Part shown: positions 1 through 5,068 of the stretch, in pieces
How positions within the stretch are numbered: the stretch's first letter is position 1
Layout of the letters: each line of letters starts with the position of its first letter
Assembly (NCBI GenBank): GCA_041746415.1
Contig: JBGTHB010000074.1
Location: 1-5,068 of the forward strand
Reading direction: 5' to 3'
DNA: 5,068 nt
From: JBGTHB01 sp041746415
GTDB taxonomy: Bacteria; Pseudomonadota; Gammaproteobacteria; Coxiellales; Coxiellaceae
Notes under the pieces: generated by a model
Database searches by the model: none
What the model was told of the DNA's origin: nothing
What the model saw: the letters and a program-made list of their open reading frames with translations, nothing else
Made by a program: the position numbers and the translations under genes

Positions 1-59
1 GGCGGCGTCGCGCGTTGCGGCGTCATCGCAAACGCATCCATTCTGCTAAAGATGAATAA
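1..59 (+). CDS. Possible 3' end of an upstream gene (partial, uncertain)
   Basis: The frame starting at base 3 is open from the window edge to a TAA at 57-59. It would encode a very basic tail (R-R-R-A-L-R-R-H-R-K-R-I-H-S-A-K-D-E) overlapping the nadC start by 8 nt, which would suit a translation-coupled operon, since nadC has only a weak ribosome site (AAAG just before its ATG). Two other readings cannot be excluded. A second plus-strand frame ends at TAA 47-49. On the minus strand an ATG at 41-39 opens a frame (M-D-A-F-A-M-T-P-Q...) that would be a gene divergent from nadC. Fifty-nine bases are too few to choose or to name a family. Confidence 0.25.
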   Translation, partial: RRRALRRHRKRIHSAKDE

Positions 60-876
60 CACAGAAATTAGTGCAGCGGTAAAACGCACCTTAGAAGAAG
101 ATATCCAAACTGGTGATATCACCGCCCAGCTCATTGCTGCAGATCAATTTGCCAAAGCCTATGTGTTAACACGTGAAGCTGCCGTCATTTGTGGGCAAGC
201 CTGGTTTGAGTCTGCCTTTAAGCAAGTGGACAACAGCATTAGTCTCAAGTGGCATGCAAAAGAAGGCGCGATGGTTAAGGCGAACACCAAACTGGTTTCG
301 CTACAAGGCAGCGCTCGCTCATTATTAACTGCTGAACGTTGCGCACTCAATTGGTTGCAAACGTTATCTGGCACTGCCACCACAGTGGCAGCGTATGTCG
401 AAAAATTAAAAAACAGCAACACTCAATTGCTCGATACGCGCAAAACAATTCCTGGGTTACGTTACGCTCAAAAATACGCGGTTACTGTTGGTGGAGGTCA
501 CAATCACCGACTCGGTTTGTATGATATGTTTTTAATTAAAGAAAATCATATTATCAGTTGTGGCTCAATTACACGCGCGGTTCAAGCCGCAGCAGCGCAA
601 CACAGTGACAAAAAAATTGAAGTGGAAGTGGAAACCATTGAGCAATTAAAAGAGGCCATACAGTGTGGCGCAGATATTGTGATGTTAGACAACTTTGATT
701 TAGACGCCATGCGCGTGGCGGTGAAAGTGAATGCGGGACGGGTAAAACTTGAGGTGTCGGGCAATGTGTCGCTAAATACGATTGCCACCATTGCCGACAC
801 GGGCGTTGATTTTATTTCTGTAGGTGCGATCACCAAGCATTTGCACGCCATCGATTTGTCACTGCGGTTTGAGTAA
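52..876 (+). CDS. nadC: Nicotinate-nucleotide pyrophosphorylase (quinolinate phosphoribosyltransferase)
   Basis: Cytoplasmic enzyme of de novo NAD synthesis. It joins quinolinate to PRPP and decarboxylates it, giving nicotinate mononucleotide, CO2 and pyrophosphate. The 274 residues match the usual length of the family and the family motifs run in order. EEDIQTGDIT lies near the N-terminus (about 15-24). AERCALNWLQTLSGTAT (94-110) holds Arg96. LLDTRKTIPGLR (126-137) holds Arg130 and Lys131. GGGHNHRLGLYD (147-158) holds the substrate-binding His/Arg pair, followed by LIKENH with Lys163. EVEVET (190-195) and MLDNF (211-215) carry the acidic metal/PRPP residues. The end LEVSGN...GVDFISVGAITK is the typical closing phosphate-binding strand. 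ATG 52 gives the canonical family N-terminus. Its ribosome site is weak, so it may depend on an upstream gene. The reading frame is intact and looks native to the host, not transferred. Confidence 0.97.
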   Translation: MNNTEISAAVKRTLEEDIQTGDITAQLIAADQFAKAYVLTREAAVICGQAWFESAFKQVDNSISLKWHAKEGAMVKANTKLVSLQGSARSLLTAERCALNWLQTLSGTATTVAAYVEKLKNSNTQLLDTRKTIPGLRYAQKYAVTVGGGHNHRLGLYDMFLIKENHIISCGSITRAVQAAAAQHSDKKIEVEVETIEQLKEAIQCGADIVMLDNFDLDAMRVAVKVNAGRVKLEVSGNVSLNTIATIADTGVDFISVGAITKHLHAIDLSLRFE

Positions 877-886
877 AGTGACGGCT

Positions 887-1120
887 ATGAAGCATGATTT
901 AAATCACATCGTTCCTAGTCCACAAAAAGCGCTGTTTTTGGCGAGACGCCAACTGCCTGAATTAGTTTGTGATGCGATTAATTTACCAGCCAAAAAACAG
1001 CAGCAATTTAATCAACTGATGTTGGCGTTTTATCAATCAGGTGATACCGCAGACATGACGGCATTTATGAAAAGCTGCTTGGACCCACGCATTATTCAAA
1101 TTATGCCTGAGCCACAATAG
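887..1120 (+). CDS. Small conserved-looking hypothetical protein (77 aa) downstream of nadC
   Basis: I do not recognise this protein. It begins 10 bp after the nadC stop in the same direction, so it is probably co-transcribed with nadC. The 77 residues start MKHDLNHIVPSPQKALFLAR and appear mostly helical and soluble, with no signal peptide, membrane segment or cysteine pair. The composition is balanced and there is no overlapping better frame, which supports real coding. The start is uncertain: ATG 887 has only a poor ribosome site, and an in-frame GTG at 878 (GAG four bases upstream) would add three residues. A still earlier GTG at 824 would lie deep inside nadC and is unlikely. It ends 49 bp before the tRNA, with no clear terminator between. 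Confidence 0.6.
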   Translation: MKHDLNHIVPSPQKALFLARRQLPELVCDAINLPAKKQQQFNQLMLAFYQSGDTADMTAFMKSCLDPRIIQIMPEPQ

Positions 1121-1123
1121 CCA

Positions 1124-1152
1124 TTGACCATTCTCTTGGTGCTGCCTACAAT
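1124..1152 (+). promoter_or_regulatory. Sigma70-type promoter of the tRNA-Ala gene
   Basis: TTGACC at 1124-1129 and TACAAT at 1147-1152 are separated by exactly 17 bp, each one base off consensus. The predicted start, around 1158-1160, lies about 10 bases before the mature tRNA, a short 5' leader for RNase P. The promoter sits directly after the stop of the small upstream gene. Confidence 0.75.
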
Positions 1153-1169
1153 GCAATTCCATTTTTTGT

Positions 1170-1245
<76 letters not shown>

Positions 1246-1391
1246 ACCTCTTTGAAAAATGATCATAAATAAAGCAAAGTAATACTAAGCTTTGTTAAAT
1301 TTATGGTTAAATATCAGCAAGTTAGTTTATAAACACTAAATCTGTTTAAATTTCATCCACTTTCACCTTTGATCATTATTTTTCCTAGAGC
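1246..1391. other. AT-rich gap between tRNA and integrase, with short repeats
   Basis: No gene is seen here. GTTAAAT occurs at 1294-1300 and 1306-1312 (12-bp phase), with a related GTTTAAAT at 1344-1351. AATGATCA (1258-1265) is repeated in inverted form as TGATCATT (1370-1377). The second copy overlaps the integrase -35 box. Short direct repeats near attL are where arm-type integrase sites are usually found, and a site on the -35 box would suit an autoregulatory operator. Both roles are inferred from position only. Confidence 0.4.
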
Positions 1392-1397
1392 TATAAT
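1369..1397 (+). promoter_or_regulatory. Sigma70-type promoter of the integrase gene
   Basis: TTGATC at 1369-1374 and a perfect TATAAT at 1392-1397 are spaced by 17 bp. The start would fall near 1404, giving a leader of about 33 nt before GTG 1437. The palindrome TGATCA overlaps the -35 box, so a repressor or the integrase itself could block it. Confidence 0.75.
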
Positions 1398-1426
1398 GAC
1401 AATGCACCCTAGTTGCAACCTAATAT

Positions 1427-1433
1427 GAGGTGG
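1427..1433 (+). promoter_or_regulatory. Ribosome binding site that fixes the integrase start
   Basis: GAGGTGG matches the anti-Shine-Dalgarno sequence. Counting from GAGG there are six bases to the GTG at 1437. The earlier in-frame starts (TTG 1413, ATG 1425) have no such site, and the TTG would lie only about 9 nt after the predicted transcription start. Confidence 0.65.
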
Positions 1434-1436
1434 AAT

Positions 1437-2795
1437 GTGGACAAGCGTAAGCATGGTTCGGTGGCGTTAACTCAAACAATTGTTGATCAGCTAAAACCCA
1501 GAAGTAAGCCCTATGATGTGCGTGATGCACGCACGTCGGGTTTCTATGTGCGAGTACAAACTAGTGGTAGAAAAACCTACCGTTATGAGTATCGTCGCGG
1601 TAAACATTACACAGTTGGACGAGCTGGTGCGGGGTATCTCAGGCTGGGTAAGGCAAGGGAAATTGTTGAACAAGTCATGGGGGAAGCAGCAAAAGGAGTG
1701 GATCCTAATGCCGTTAAAAAAGAGCAACGGGTTCAAGAACGGCAGATAGCTAACCAATTTACTTTTTCTGAATTTTTAAAACAAAAATACGAACCATGGT
1801 ATAAAGTGACTTATCCCAAAACAGCGGATGCCACTATTCAAGTGCTGGAGCAGAATTTCAAGGCGGTATTTGGACATACGCTTTTATCAGATATTACATT
1901 GGAAAAAGTAGAACATTGGCGTAGTAAACAACAATTAGACCGGCAACGTGTTCGGTTGAAGAGTGGAAAAAATCAATCTGTGCCAGTTAAGCCGGCAACT
2001 CTGAATCGCTATATTGAGCGATTCTCTGCAATGCTGAGCAAAGCAGTTGAATATGGTTGTATCGAAAAAAATCCTATTTTAGGGATCAAAAAACTAAAAG
2101 TTGCAGAAGCCAATCGGGTTCGTTTTTTAAGTCAAGTGGAATATCGCAAGTTATTAGATGCGTTAAATGCAAGAGAGGTAGAGCGCAGACAACAACGTGA
2201 TAAAGCAAACGCTTGGCGTAAAGAGCGGCATCGCCCACTTTATTCTGATTTAAATAAACAAGTTTTTACGGACCATTTAAAACCAATGGTGCTATTGGCG
2301 CTGGGTAGTGGTGTGCGTTTTGGTTCGCTGATTAAATTAGAATGGGAGAAACACGTTGATATCACAAAAGACGGTGTTATTTTAAAATTAACGCCTGACA
2401 TTGTTAAAACGGAAAAAGGTTATGAAGTTCCACTTGATGAAACAACATCAAAAGTAGTGAAAGATTGGTATCAACAAACTTATGAAACGCATAAAGGAAA
2501 AGGCTGGGTTTTTCCAGGCAAAAAACCAGGCGGCCATATTACCAGCGTAAAAAATAGCTGGAAAAAACTTTTAGAAAAAGCTGGAATTGAAGATTTTCAT
2601 TGGCACGATATACGGCATGATTACGCGTCACAACACGTTATGAGTGGCACGGATTTATATACGGTTATGGAATTACTTGGTCATACCGATCCTAAAATGA
2701 CGAATAAATATGCACATTTAGCCAGCGAGCATAAAATAGAAGCGGCGAAAAAATTAGCGCAGCGTCGTGAGAGGCTGCTAAAAAAGAAGGAGTAA
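1437..2795 (+). CDS. Tyrosine-type site-specific integrase with N-terminal DUF4102-like arm-binding domain
   Basis: Catalyses integration and probably excision of the element at the tRNA-Ala gene. From GTG 1437 it is 452 residues. The first ~95 form the DUF4102-type arm-site domain (SGFYVRVQTSGRKTYRYEYR, then LRLGKAREIVEQV). The core-binding SAM-like domain lies at about 108-220 and the catalytic domain follows. All catalytic residues are visible: Arg294 in GSGVRFGSL, Lys324 in DIVKTEKGYEVPL, His390 and Arg393 in HDIRHDY, His416 in LLGHTDP and the nucleophile Tyr425 in NKYAHL. A charged insertion of about 30 residues (REVERRQQRDKANAWRKER) precedes the catalytic arginine, as in one branch of this family. 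The frame is intact, so it is likely active. An in-frame TTG at 1413 and ATG at 1425 would give longer forms, but the GTG has the good ribosome site. It starts 191 bp after the tRNA and reads away from it. Confidence 0.93.
   Translation: MDKRKHGSVALTQTIVDQLKPRSKPYDVRDARTSGFYVRVQTSGRKTYRYEYRRGKHYTVGRAGAGYLRLGKAREIVEQVMGEAAKGVDPNAVKKEQRVQERQIANQFTFSEFLKQKYEPWYKVTYPKTADATIQVLEQNFKAVFGHTLLSDITLEKVEHWRSKQQLDRQRVRLKSGKNQSVPVKPATLNRYIERFSAMLSKAVEYGCIEKNPILGIKKLKVAEANRVRFLSQVEYRKLLDALNAREVERRQQRDKANAWRKERHRPLYSDLNKQVFTDHLKPMVLLALGSGVRFGSLIKLEWEKHVDITKDGVILKLTPDIVKTEKGYEVPLDETTSKVVKDWYQQTYETHKGKGWVFPGKKPGGHITSVKNSWKKLLEKAGIEDFHWHDIRHDYASQHVMSGTDLYTVMELLGHTDPKMTNKYAHLASEHKIEAAKKLAQRRERLLKKKE
2787..2792 (+). 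promoter_or_regulatory. Shine-Dalgarno site of the DUF2971 gene, inside the int coding end
   Basis: AAGGAG lies in the last sense codons of the integrase, and five bases (including its TAA) separate it from ATG 2798. Ribosomes finishing int can restart at once, so expression of the two genes is probably coupled. Confidence 0.8.
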
Positions 2796-2797
2796 AA

Positions 2798-3751
2798 ATG
2801 GTAAAAGCTTTTAGACTGCCAATTGAAATGGTTTATCATTATTGTTCAGTAGAATCATTGATGGGAATTTTGAGTGATTCAAGTATTTTTTTATCTCACT
2901 GTAGGTATATGAATGATCATATGGAGTCAAAGTGGATTAGGAGAATTGCAGCTAACTGTGAGAAGCAGTTCAACACTAGATTTGATTGTTGGCATATGAT
3001 GGTTATTAATAAAATTCTTTCAAATTACCGTGGAGATTGTTATTTGGCTTGTTTTTCTAGAAACGGTGATGTTTTGAGCCAATGGCGTGCCTACGCAGAT
3101 GACGGTTATGGTGTCTCTATTGGATTTGATTTTAATTCAATTTATAAAGATTTGCTGGCTTGCTTAAGATTCGATTCGGTTATATACGATGTGGAGCGTC
3201 AGAAATATGATGTTACCAACACACTGAGAAAATATATTCCCTATGAGGATCTAGATGCTTTGTGCCTTACTGATTCTGAAAGATTGACAAAGGCAAGCTC
3301 AAACTATTTTGCTAGGGAAAAATTTGATGCAGATGTAGTTACCATCTCTCAGCCGAGGTTGAAGCTTTCAGATATTTTGTCAGGAACTGTTTCAGATGAT
3401 TCTGTTAATAGACGCTTAGCTGATTGTGTTAAAGAGCTGATACTTTTGTCTCACCTTCTAAAAAACTCAGCGTTTCACGAGGAGTGCGAGAGTAGGCTGT
3501 GTTATTTCGAAAATGATAACATACGCAAAATTAAGAAAAGTAATGAATTTGTCGGTAACCTTGAGCATCGACATGCAGATGGTAAAATTGTACCTTATCG
3601 AAAATTTATGTTTTCGAATTACAGAAATATTATTAAAGAAATTAAGTTTGGGCCTAGATGTAGATTAGATGATTATTCAGTAAGAAGTTTTCTAAAGCAA
3701 AATGGGTATTCGAATGTTAGAATTTCGCGGTCGGAAGCAAGCTACCAGTAA
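2798..3751 (+). CDS. DUF2971-family protein, function unknown
   Basis: The 317 residues carry the DUF2971 landmarks as I know them. The N-terminal motif YHYCSVESLMGIL (13-25) leads to SHCRYMND (33-40). The central block CYLACFSRNGDVLSQWRAYADDGYGVSIGF lies at 81-110. KNSAFHEECESRL (222-234) is followed by YRKF (267-270), FGPR (284-287) and the C-terminal FLKQNGYSNVRISRS stretch. The length and both ends suggest a complete protein. There is no signal peptide or membrane segment, so it is probably cytoplasmic. I know of no established activity for the family. The conserved polar residues (His14, Asn39-Asp40, Gln95-Trp96-Arg97, Glu228-Glu229) could form an active site, but that is inference. It starts two bases after the int stop with an excellent ribosome site and no promoter of its own. 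Its codon use is clearly richer in A+T than nadC, fitting acquired cargo. An anti-phage role is possible from its place in a mobile element, but unproven. Confidence 0.88.
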   Translation: MVKAFRLPIEMVYHYCSVESLMGILSDSSIFLSHCRYMNDHMESKWIRRIAANCEKQFNTRFDCWHMMVINKILSNYRGDCYLACFSRNGDVLSQWRAYADDGYGVSIGFDFNSIYKDLLACLRFDSVIYDVERQKYDVTNTLRKYIPYEDLDALCLTDSERLTKASSNYFAREKFDADVVTISQPRLKLSDILSGTVSDDSVNRRLADCVKELILLSHLLKNSAFHEECESRLCYFENDNIRKIKKSNEFVGNLEHRHADGKIVPYRKFMFSNYRNIIKEIKFGPRCRLDDYSVRSFLKQNGYSNVRISRSEASYQ

Positions 3752-4025
3752 ATTTTCCTGAGCAAGTTATGTCAGGCTACAAAAATGTCCGACGTGAGGC
3801 GCTCAGTCCTCGCGATTAAAACAAAACAAAATAAAATCATTGAGAAAACTATTTTGTTTTAAACGTAACGGCACGATTTTTATAAAAAGATAGCCTGCCA
3901 TGAAAGCTATCGGGCAATTTAATTGCCTTGGCGTTTTTACTGTGTTTGGCAGCTAGCCAAAACATTTTTACTCAGCTTGATAATCGTCAAGCTATTTAAC
4001 TGGTGCTCTTAGCACTTTCCAAACT

Positions 4026-4053
4026 CACCACCTGAATTCTTGGGTGGTGTTTC
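4026..4053 (+). terminator. Weak candidate terminator hairpin
   Basis: CACCACC (4026-4032) and GGTGGTG (4043-4049) form a 7-bp GC-rich stem with a 10-nt loop that contains GAATTC, followed by TTTCT. The stem is good but the U tract is short. It might end transcription from the int-DUF2971 unit, or simply be one of the stems of the surrounding array. Confidence 0.25.
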
Positions 4054-4170
4054 TACTTAAGCCATTCGGCTTATTCAACTCGACATTATTTGGCCGCAAT
4101 AGCCCTTCTTGGCTGACGAAACAATTTGTTTGTTAGATTCTGTCTAATCAAGCGATAGGTTTTCAACCTC

Positions 4171-4286
4171 AGCCGTTTATATACACTTTTGTAACGTTAG
4201 TTACCTGTAGCCATCTTGTTATGGATTCAGAGTGTATCAACACTAACCTTAGTTATTGAGTCAGTTTTTTACTGATCTGAACGGTT
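4171..4286. other. Multibranch fold: four-way junction with nested three-way junction
   Basis: The closing stem 4171-4179/4278-4286 has nine pairs, two of them G:U. Inside, stem ATACACT/AGTGTAT (4181-4187/4231-4237) encloses two side-by-side hairpins: GTAAC-GTTA-GTTAC (4191-4204) and CTG..CCAT/ATGG..CAG (4205-4230, small internal loop). Next come hairpins TAAC-CTTA-GTTA (4244-4255, extendable by two pairs past one mismatch) and TCAGT-TTTTT-ACTGA (4261-4275). Nearly every base is used in nested, non-conflicting pairs, which is more than chance hairpins would be expected to give. It was worked out by eye, with no energy calculation. Confidence 0.5.
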
Positions 4287-4307
4287 AGTCAGCAAGACAA
4301 GCTATCA

Positions 4308-4354
4308 ATGGCGCGTCACGTTGTATGTTTCCTATGTACAACGTGACGCGCCAT
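4308..4354. repeat. Perfect 18-bp inverted repeat with 11-bp centre
   Basis: ATGGCGCGTCACGTTGTA (4308-4325) is exactly mirrored at 4337-4354 around the asymmetric centre TGTTTCCTATG. It ends 97 bp before the second recombinase gene. Two inverted arms around a short asymmetric spacer is the layout of core sites for tyrosine recombinases, so it may be that enzyme's binding or crossover site. It could instead be an operator, an oriT-like repeat or a hairpin in the leader mRNA. No T tract follows, so it is not a standard terminator. Confidence 0.85.
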
Positions 4355-4400
4355 GCGCGGATTAATTATTCCAGCAAAAACAAAACATTAAAAATCCGAT

Positions 4401-4423
4401 CGCGGCGTGCAAGCCGCGTGCAA
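4401..4423. repeat. GC-rich hairpin overlapping a direct repeat
   Basis: CGCGGC (4401-4406) and GCCGCG (4413-4418) form a 6-bp stem around GTGCAA. The octamer GCGTGCAA occurs at 4405-4412 and again at 4416-4423, 11 bp (one helical turn) apart. It lies 28 bp before the second recombinase start, so it may bind a regulator or the recombinase, or form an mRNA leader stem. Confidence 0.6.
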
Positions 4424-4438
4424 CACAAAAAAACCAAC

Positions 4439-4443
4439 GAGGA
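4439..4443 (+). promoter_or_regulatory. Ribosome binding site of the second recombinase
   Basis: GAGGA lies eight bases before ATG 4452. It supports that ATG as the true start. I could not identify a convincing promoter in the hairpin-rich sequence upstream. Confidence 0.7.
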
Positions 4444-4451
4444 AAATAACC

Positions 4452-5068
4452 ATGTCCAAGAAACACAACTTTATGGGATCTGTTATTAACGTGCTAAAGC
4501 ATAATAAAGATGGCTCGTACCGAACACAAGATGATCGACGGAAAATGCTGATTCAAGCTGCACTTACAGTGTGGGAAATGGGCTATAAACTGGATAGCGC
4601 GAAATACATTCGTACACGTCATATTTATAAATTAATCGAGTACTGGAAAAATAATAATGACAGTGTCGGCACGCTTCGCAATAAAACCGCTAGCTTAAGA
4701 TGGCTAATGGAAAAATTTGGCAATGCCCAAGTGGTACCCGGTAATGCAAAACTGAAAATCCCAAAACGCGAATACGTAACCAATCAAGATAAATCACGCC
4801 AATTAACCGATACTGAATTGGAATCCGTCACTAAATCCTTTCGGAAGATGAGCTTAAAAGCCCAAGCTTTATTTGGATTGCGAGTGGAGGAAAGCCTCAA
4901 AATCCAGCCGCATATTGCAGACAAAGGTGATCAATTATTTTTAAAAGGTTCCTGGACGAAAGGAGGCCGCGAACGGTTTATACCCATTCACACGCAAGAA
5001 CAAAGAAATTGGTTAGATGAAGCGAAAGCTTTAGTCAAATACAAAGGCAACTCCCTCATCCCGCAAAA
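4452..5068 (+). CDS. Tyrosine recombinase of the Integrase_1 type (3' end outside window)
   Basis: The visible 205 residues begin MSKKHNFMGSVINVLKHN and run off the window without a stop. Residues about 1-95 look like a SAM-like core-binding domain (RRKMLIQAALTVWEMGYKL, then LRNKTASLRWLMEKFG). The catalytic domain starts near 115 (RQLTDTELE). Catalytic Arg144 sits in LFGLRVEESLKIQP and the beta-hairpin Lys170 in GSWTKGGRERFIPI, both strongly typical of the Integrase_1 group as I know it. The HxxR, second His and Tyr would lie in the missing part. It differs from the first integrase in lacking the arm-binding DUF4102 domain, and the two share no obvious similarity outside the catalytic signatures. 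Proteins of this type are common on conjugative and other mobile elements. Its particular substrate is unknown. It has its own ribosome site and sits after a 700-bp hairpin-rich gap, which may contain its DNA target or a partner RNA. Confidence 0.88.
   Translation, partial: MSKKHNFMGSVINVLKHNKDGSYRTQDDRRKMLIQAALTVWEMGYKLDSAKYIRTRHIYKLIEYWKNNNDSVGTLRNKTASLRWLMEKFGNAQVVPGNAKLKIPKREYVTNQDKSRQLTDTELESVTKSFRKMSLKAQALFGLRVEESLKIQPHIADKGDQLFLKGSWTKGGRERFIPIHTQEQRNWLDEAKALVKYKGNSLIPQ

Larger units (their letters stand above)
3757..4306. ncRNA. Candidate large structured RNA or folded DNA element (hairpin array)
   Basis: There is no convincing coding sequence here, but short stems follow one another almost without gaps. 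They are (left arm/right arm): 3757-3761/3772-3776; 3793-3799/3808-3814 (7 bp, one G:U); 3823-3833/3850-3860 (11 bp, A:T only except one); 3889-3894/3906-3911; 3913-3918/3922-3927; 3945-3950/3956-3961; 3974-3980/3987-3993 (7 bp); 4003-4007/4011-4015; 4026-4032/4043-4049 (7 bp, CACCACC/GGTGGTG); 4058-4063/4068-4073; 4101-4104/4111-4114; 4130-4137/4143-4151 (one bulge); 4157-4161/4165-4169; then the multibranch unit 4171-4286. I match it to no RNA family. The strand is unknown because stems are symmetric. The plus strand is favoured only because all genes read that way. It could also be a single-strand origin, a transfer origin or a recombination region. I found no clear promoter for it. Confidence 0.4.

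Noticed and set aside
159..851. Minus-strand open frames across nadC
   Set aside because: They lie opposite a strongly conserved enzyme, lack ribosome sites and have no recognisable motifs. They are shadows of nadC.
1491..1757. Open frames on both strands within the integrase N-terminal region
   Set aside because: They overlap the well-supported DUF4102-type domain and encode nothing recognisable.
3823..3862. Intrinsic terminator directly after the DUF2971 gene
   Set aside because: The 11-bp stem is almost all A:T and can slide between two registers (also 3816-3826 with 3852-3862), so it would be a poor terminator, and it is kept only as part of the array.
3752..4451. Retron msr/msd region
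   Set aside because: A retron RNA should be followed by a reverse transcriptase. The next gene is a tyrosine recombinase and no YADD-type motif is present in the window.
3752..4451. CRISPR array
   Set aside because: The hairpin arms differ from each other. There is no regularly spaced identical repeat and no cas gene.
3752..4451. Group II intron remnant or IS110-type bridge RNA
   Set aside because: I see no domain V-like sequence, no maturase and no DEDD transposase. The neighbouring recombinase is of the tyrosine class.
1246..5068. attR copy of the tRNA-Ala 3' end
   Set aside because: I looked for the T-arm/acceptor sequence downstream and found no match. Only TTCGATC-like fragments occur, such as the unrelated TCCGATCGCGG near 4395.

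Overview
The window looks like a gammaproteobacterial chromosome segment of moderate to low G+C. Its left part is ordinary chromosome and the rest is the left end of an integrated element. The host assignment rests on a well-conserved nadC, the bacterial tRNA-Ala(GGC) with encoded CCA, and strong Shine-Dalgarno sites. I cannot name a genus.

Bases 1-1245 are host sequence. A complete nadC (quinolinate phosphoribosyltransferase, NAD biosynthesis) is followed at once by a 77-residue protein I do not recognise. Then comes a tRNA-Ala(GGC) gene with its own near-consensus promoter. A tyrosine integrase of the kind with an N-terminal arm-binding DUF4102-type domain starts 191 bp beyond the tRNA, in the same orientation. 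This is the classic layout of a P4-type genomic island inserted at a tRNA 3' end. The tRNA stays intact and its 3' end is the probable attL. The matching attR is not in the window, so the element should continue to the right.

The island starts with an AT-rich gap that carries short repeats and the integrase promoter (TTGATC, 17 bp, TATAAT). The integrase (best start GTG 1437) is followed two bases later by a DUF2971-family gene. The Shine-Dalgarno site of that second gene lies inside the last codons of int, so the two appear to be one translation-coupled unit: recombinase plus cargo of unknown, possibly defensive, role.

The most unusual part is 3752-4451, 700 bp with no convincing gene. From end to end it is tiled with short inverted repeats. 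They include a 116-nt stretch (4171-4286) that folds on paper into a closed four-way junction with a nested three-way junction. After that comes a perfect 18-bp inverted repeat with an 11-bp centre (4308-4354), then a GC-rich hairpin overlapping a direct repeat. Right after it starts a second, unrelated tyrosine recombinase (Integrase_1-like), cut by the window end. I suggest this is a large structured non-coding RNA, or a folded single-stranded DNA element, linked to the second recombinase. The pairing is seen by eye. No fold energy, covariation or expression data were available.
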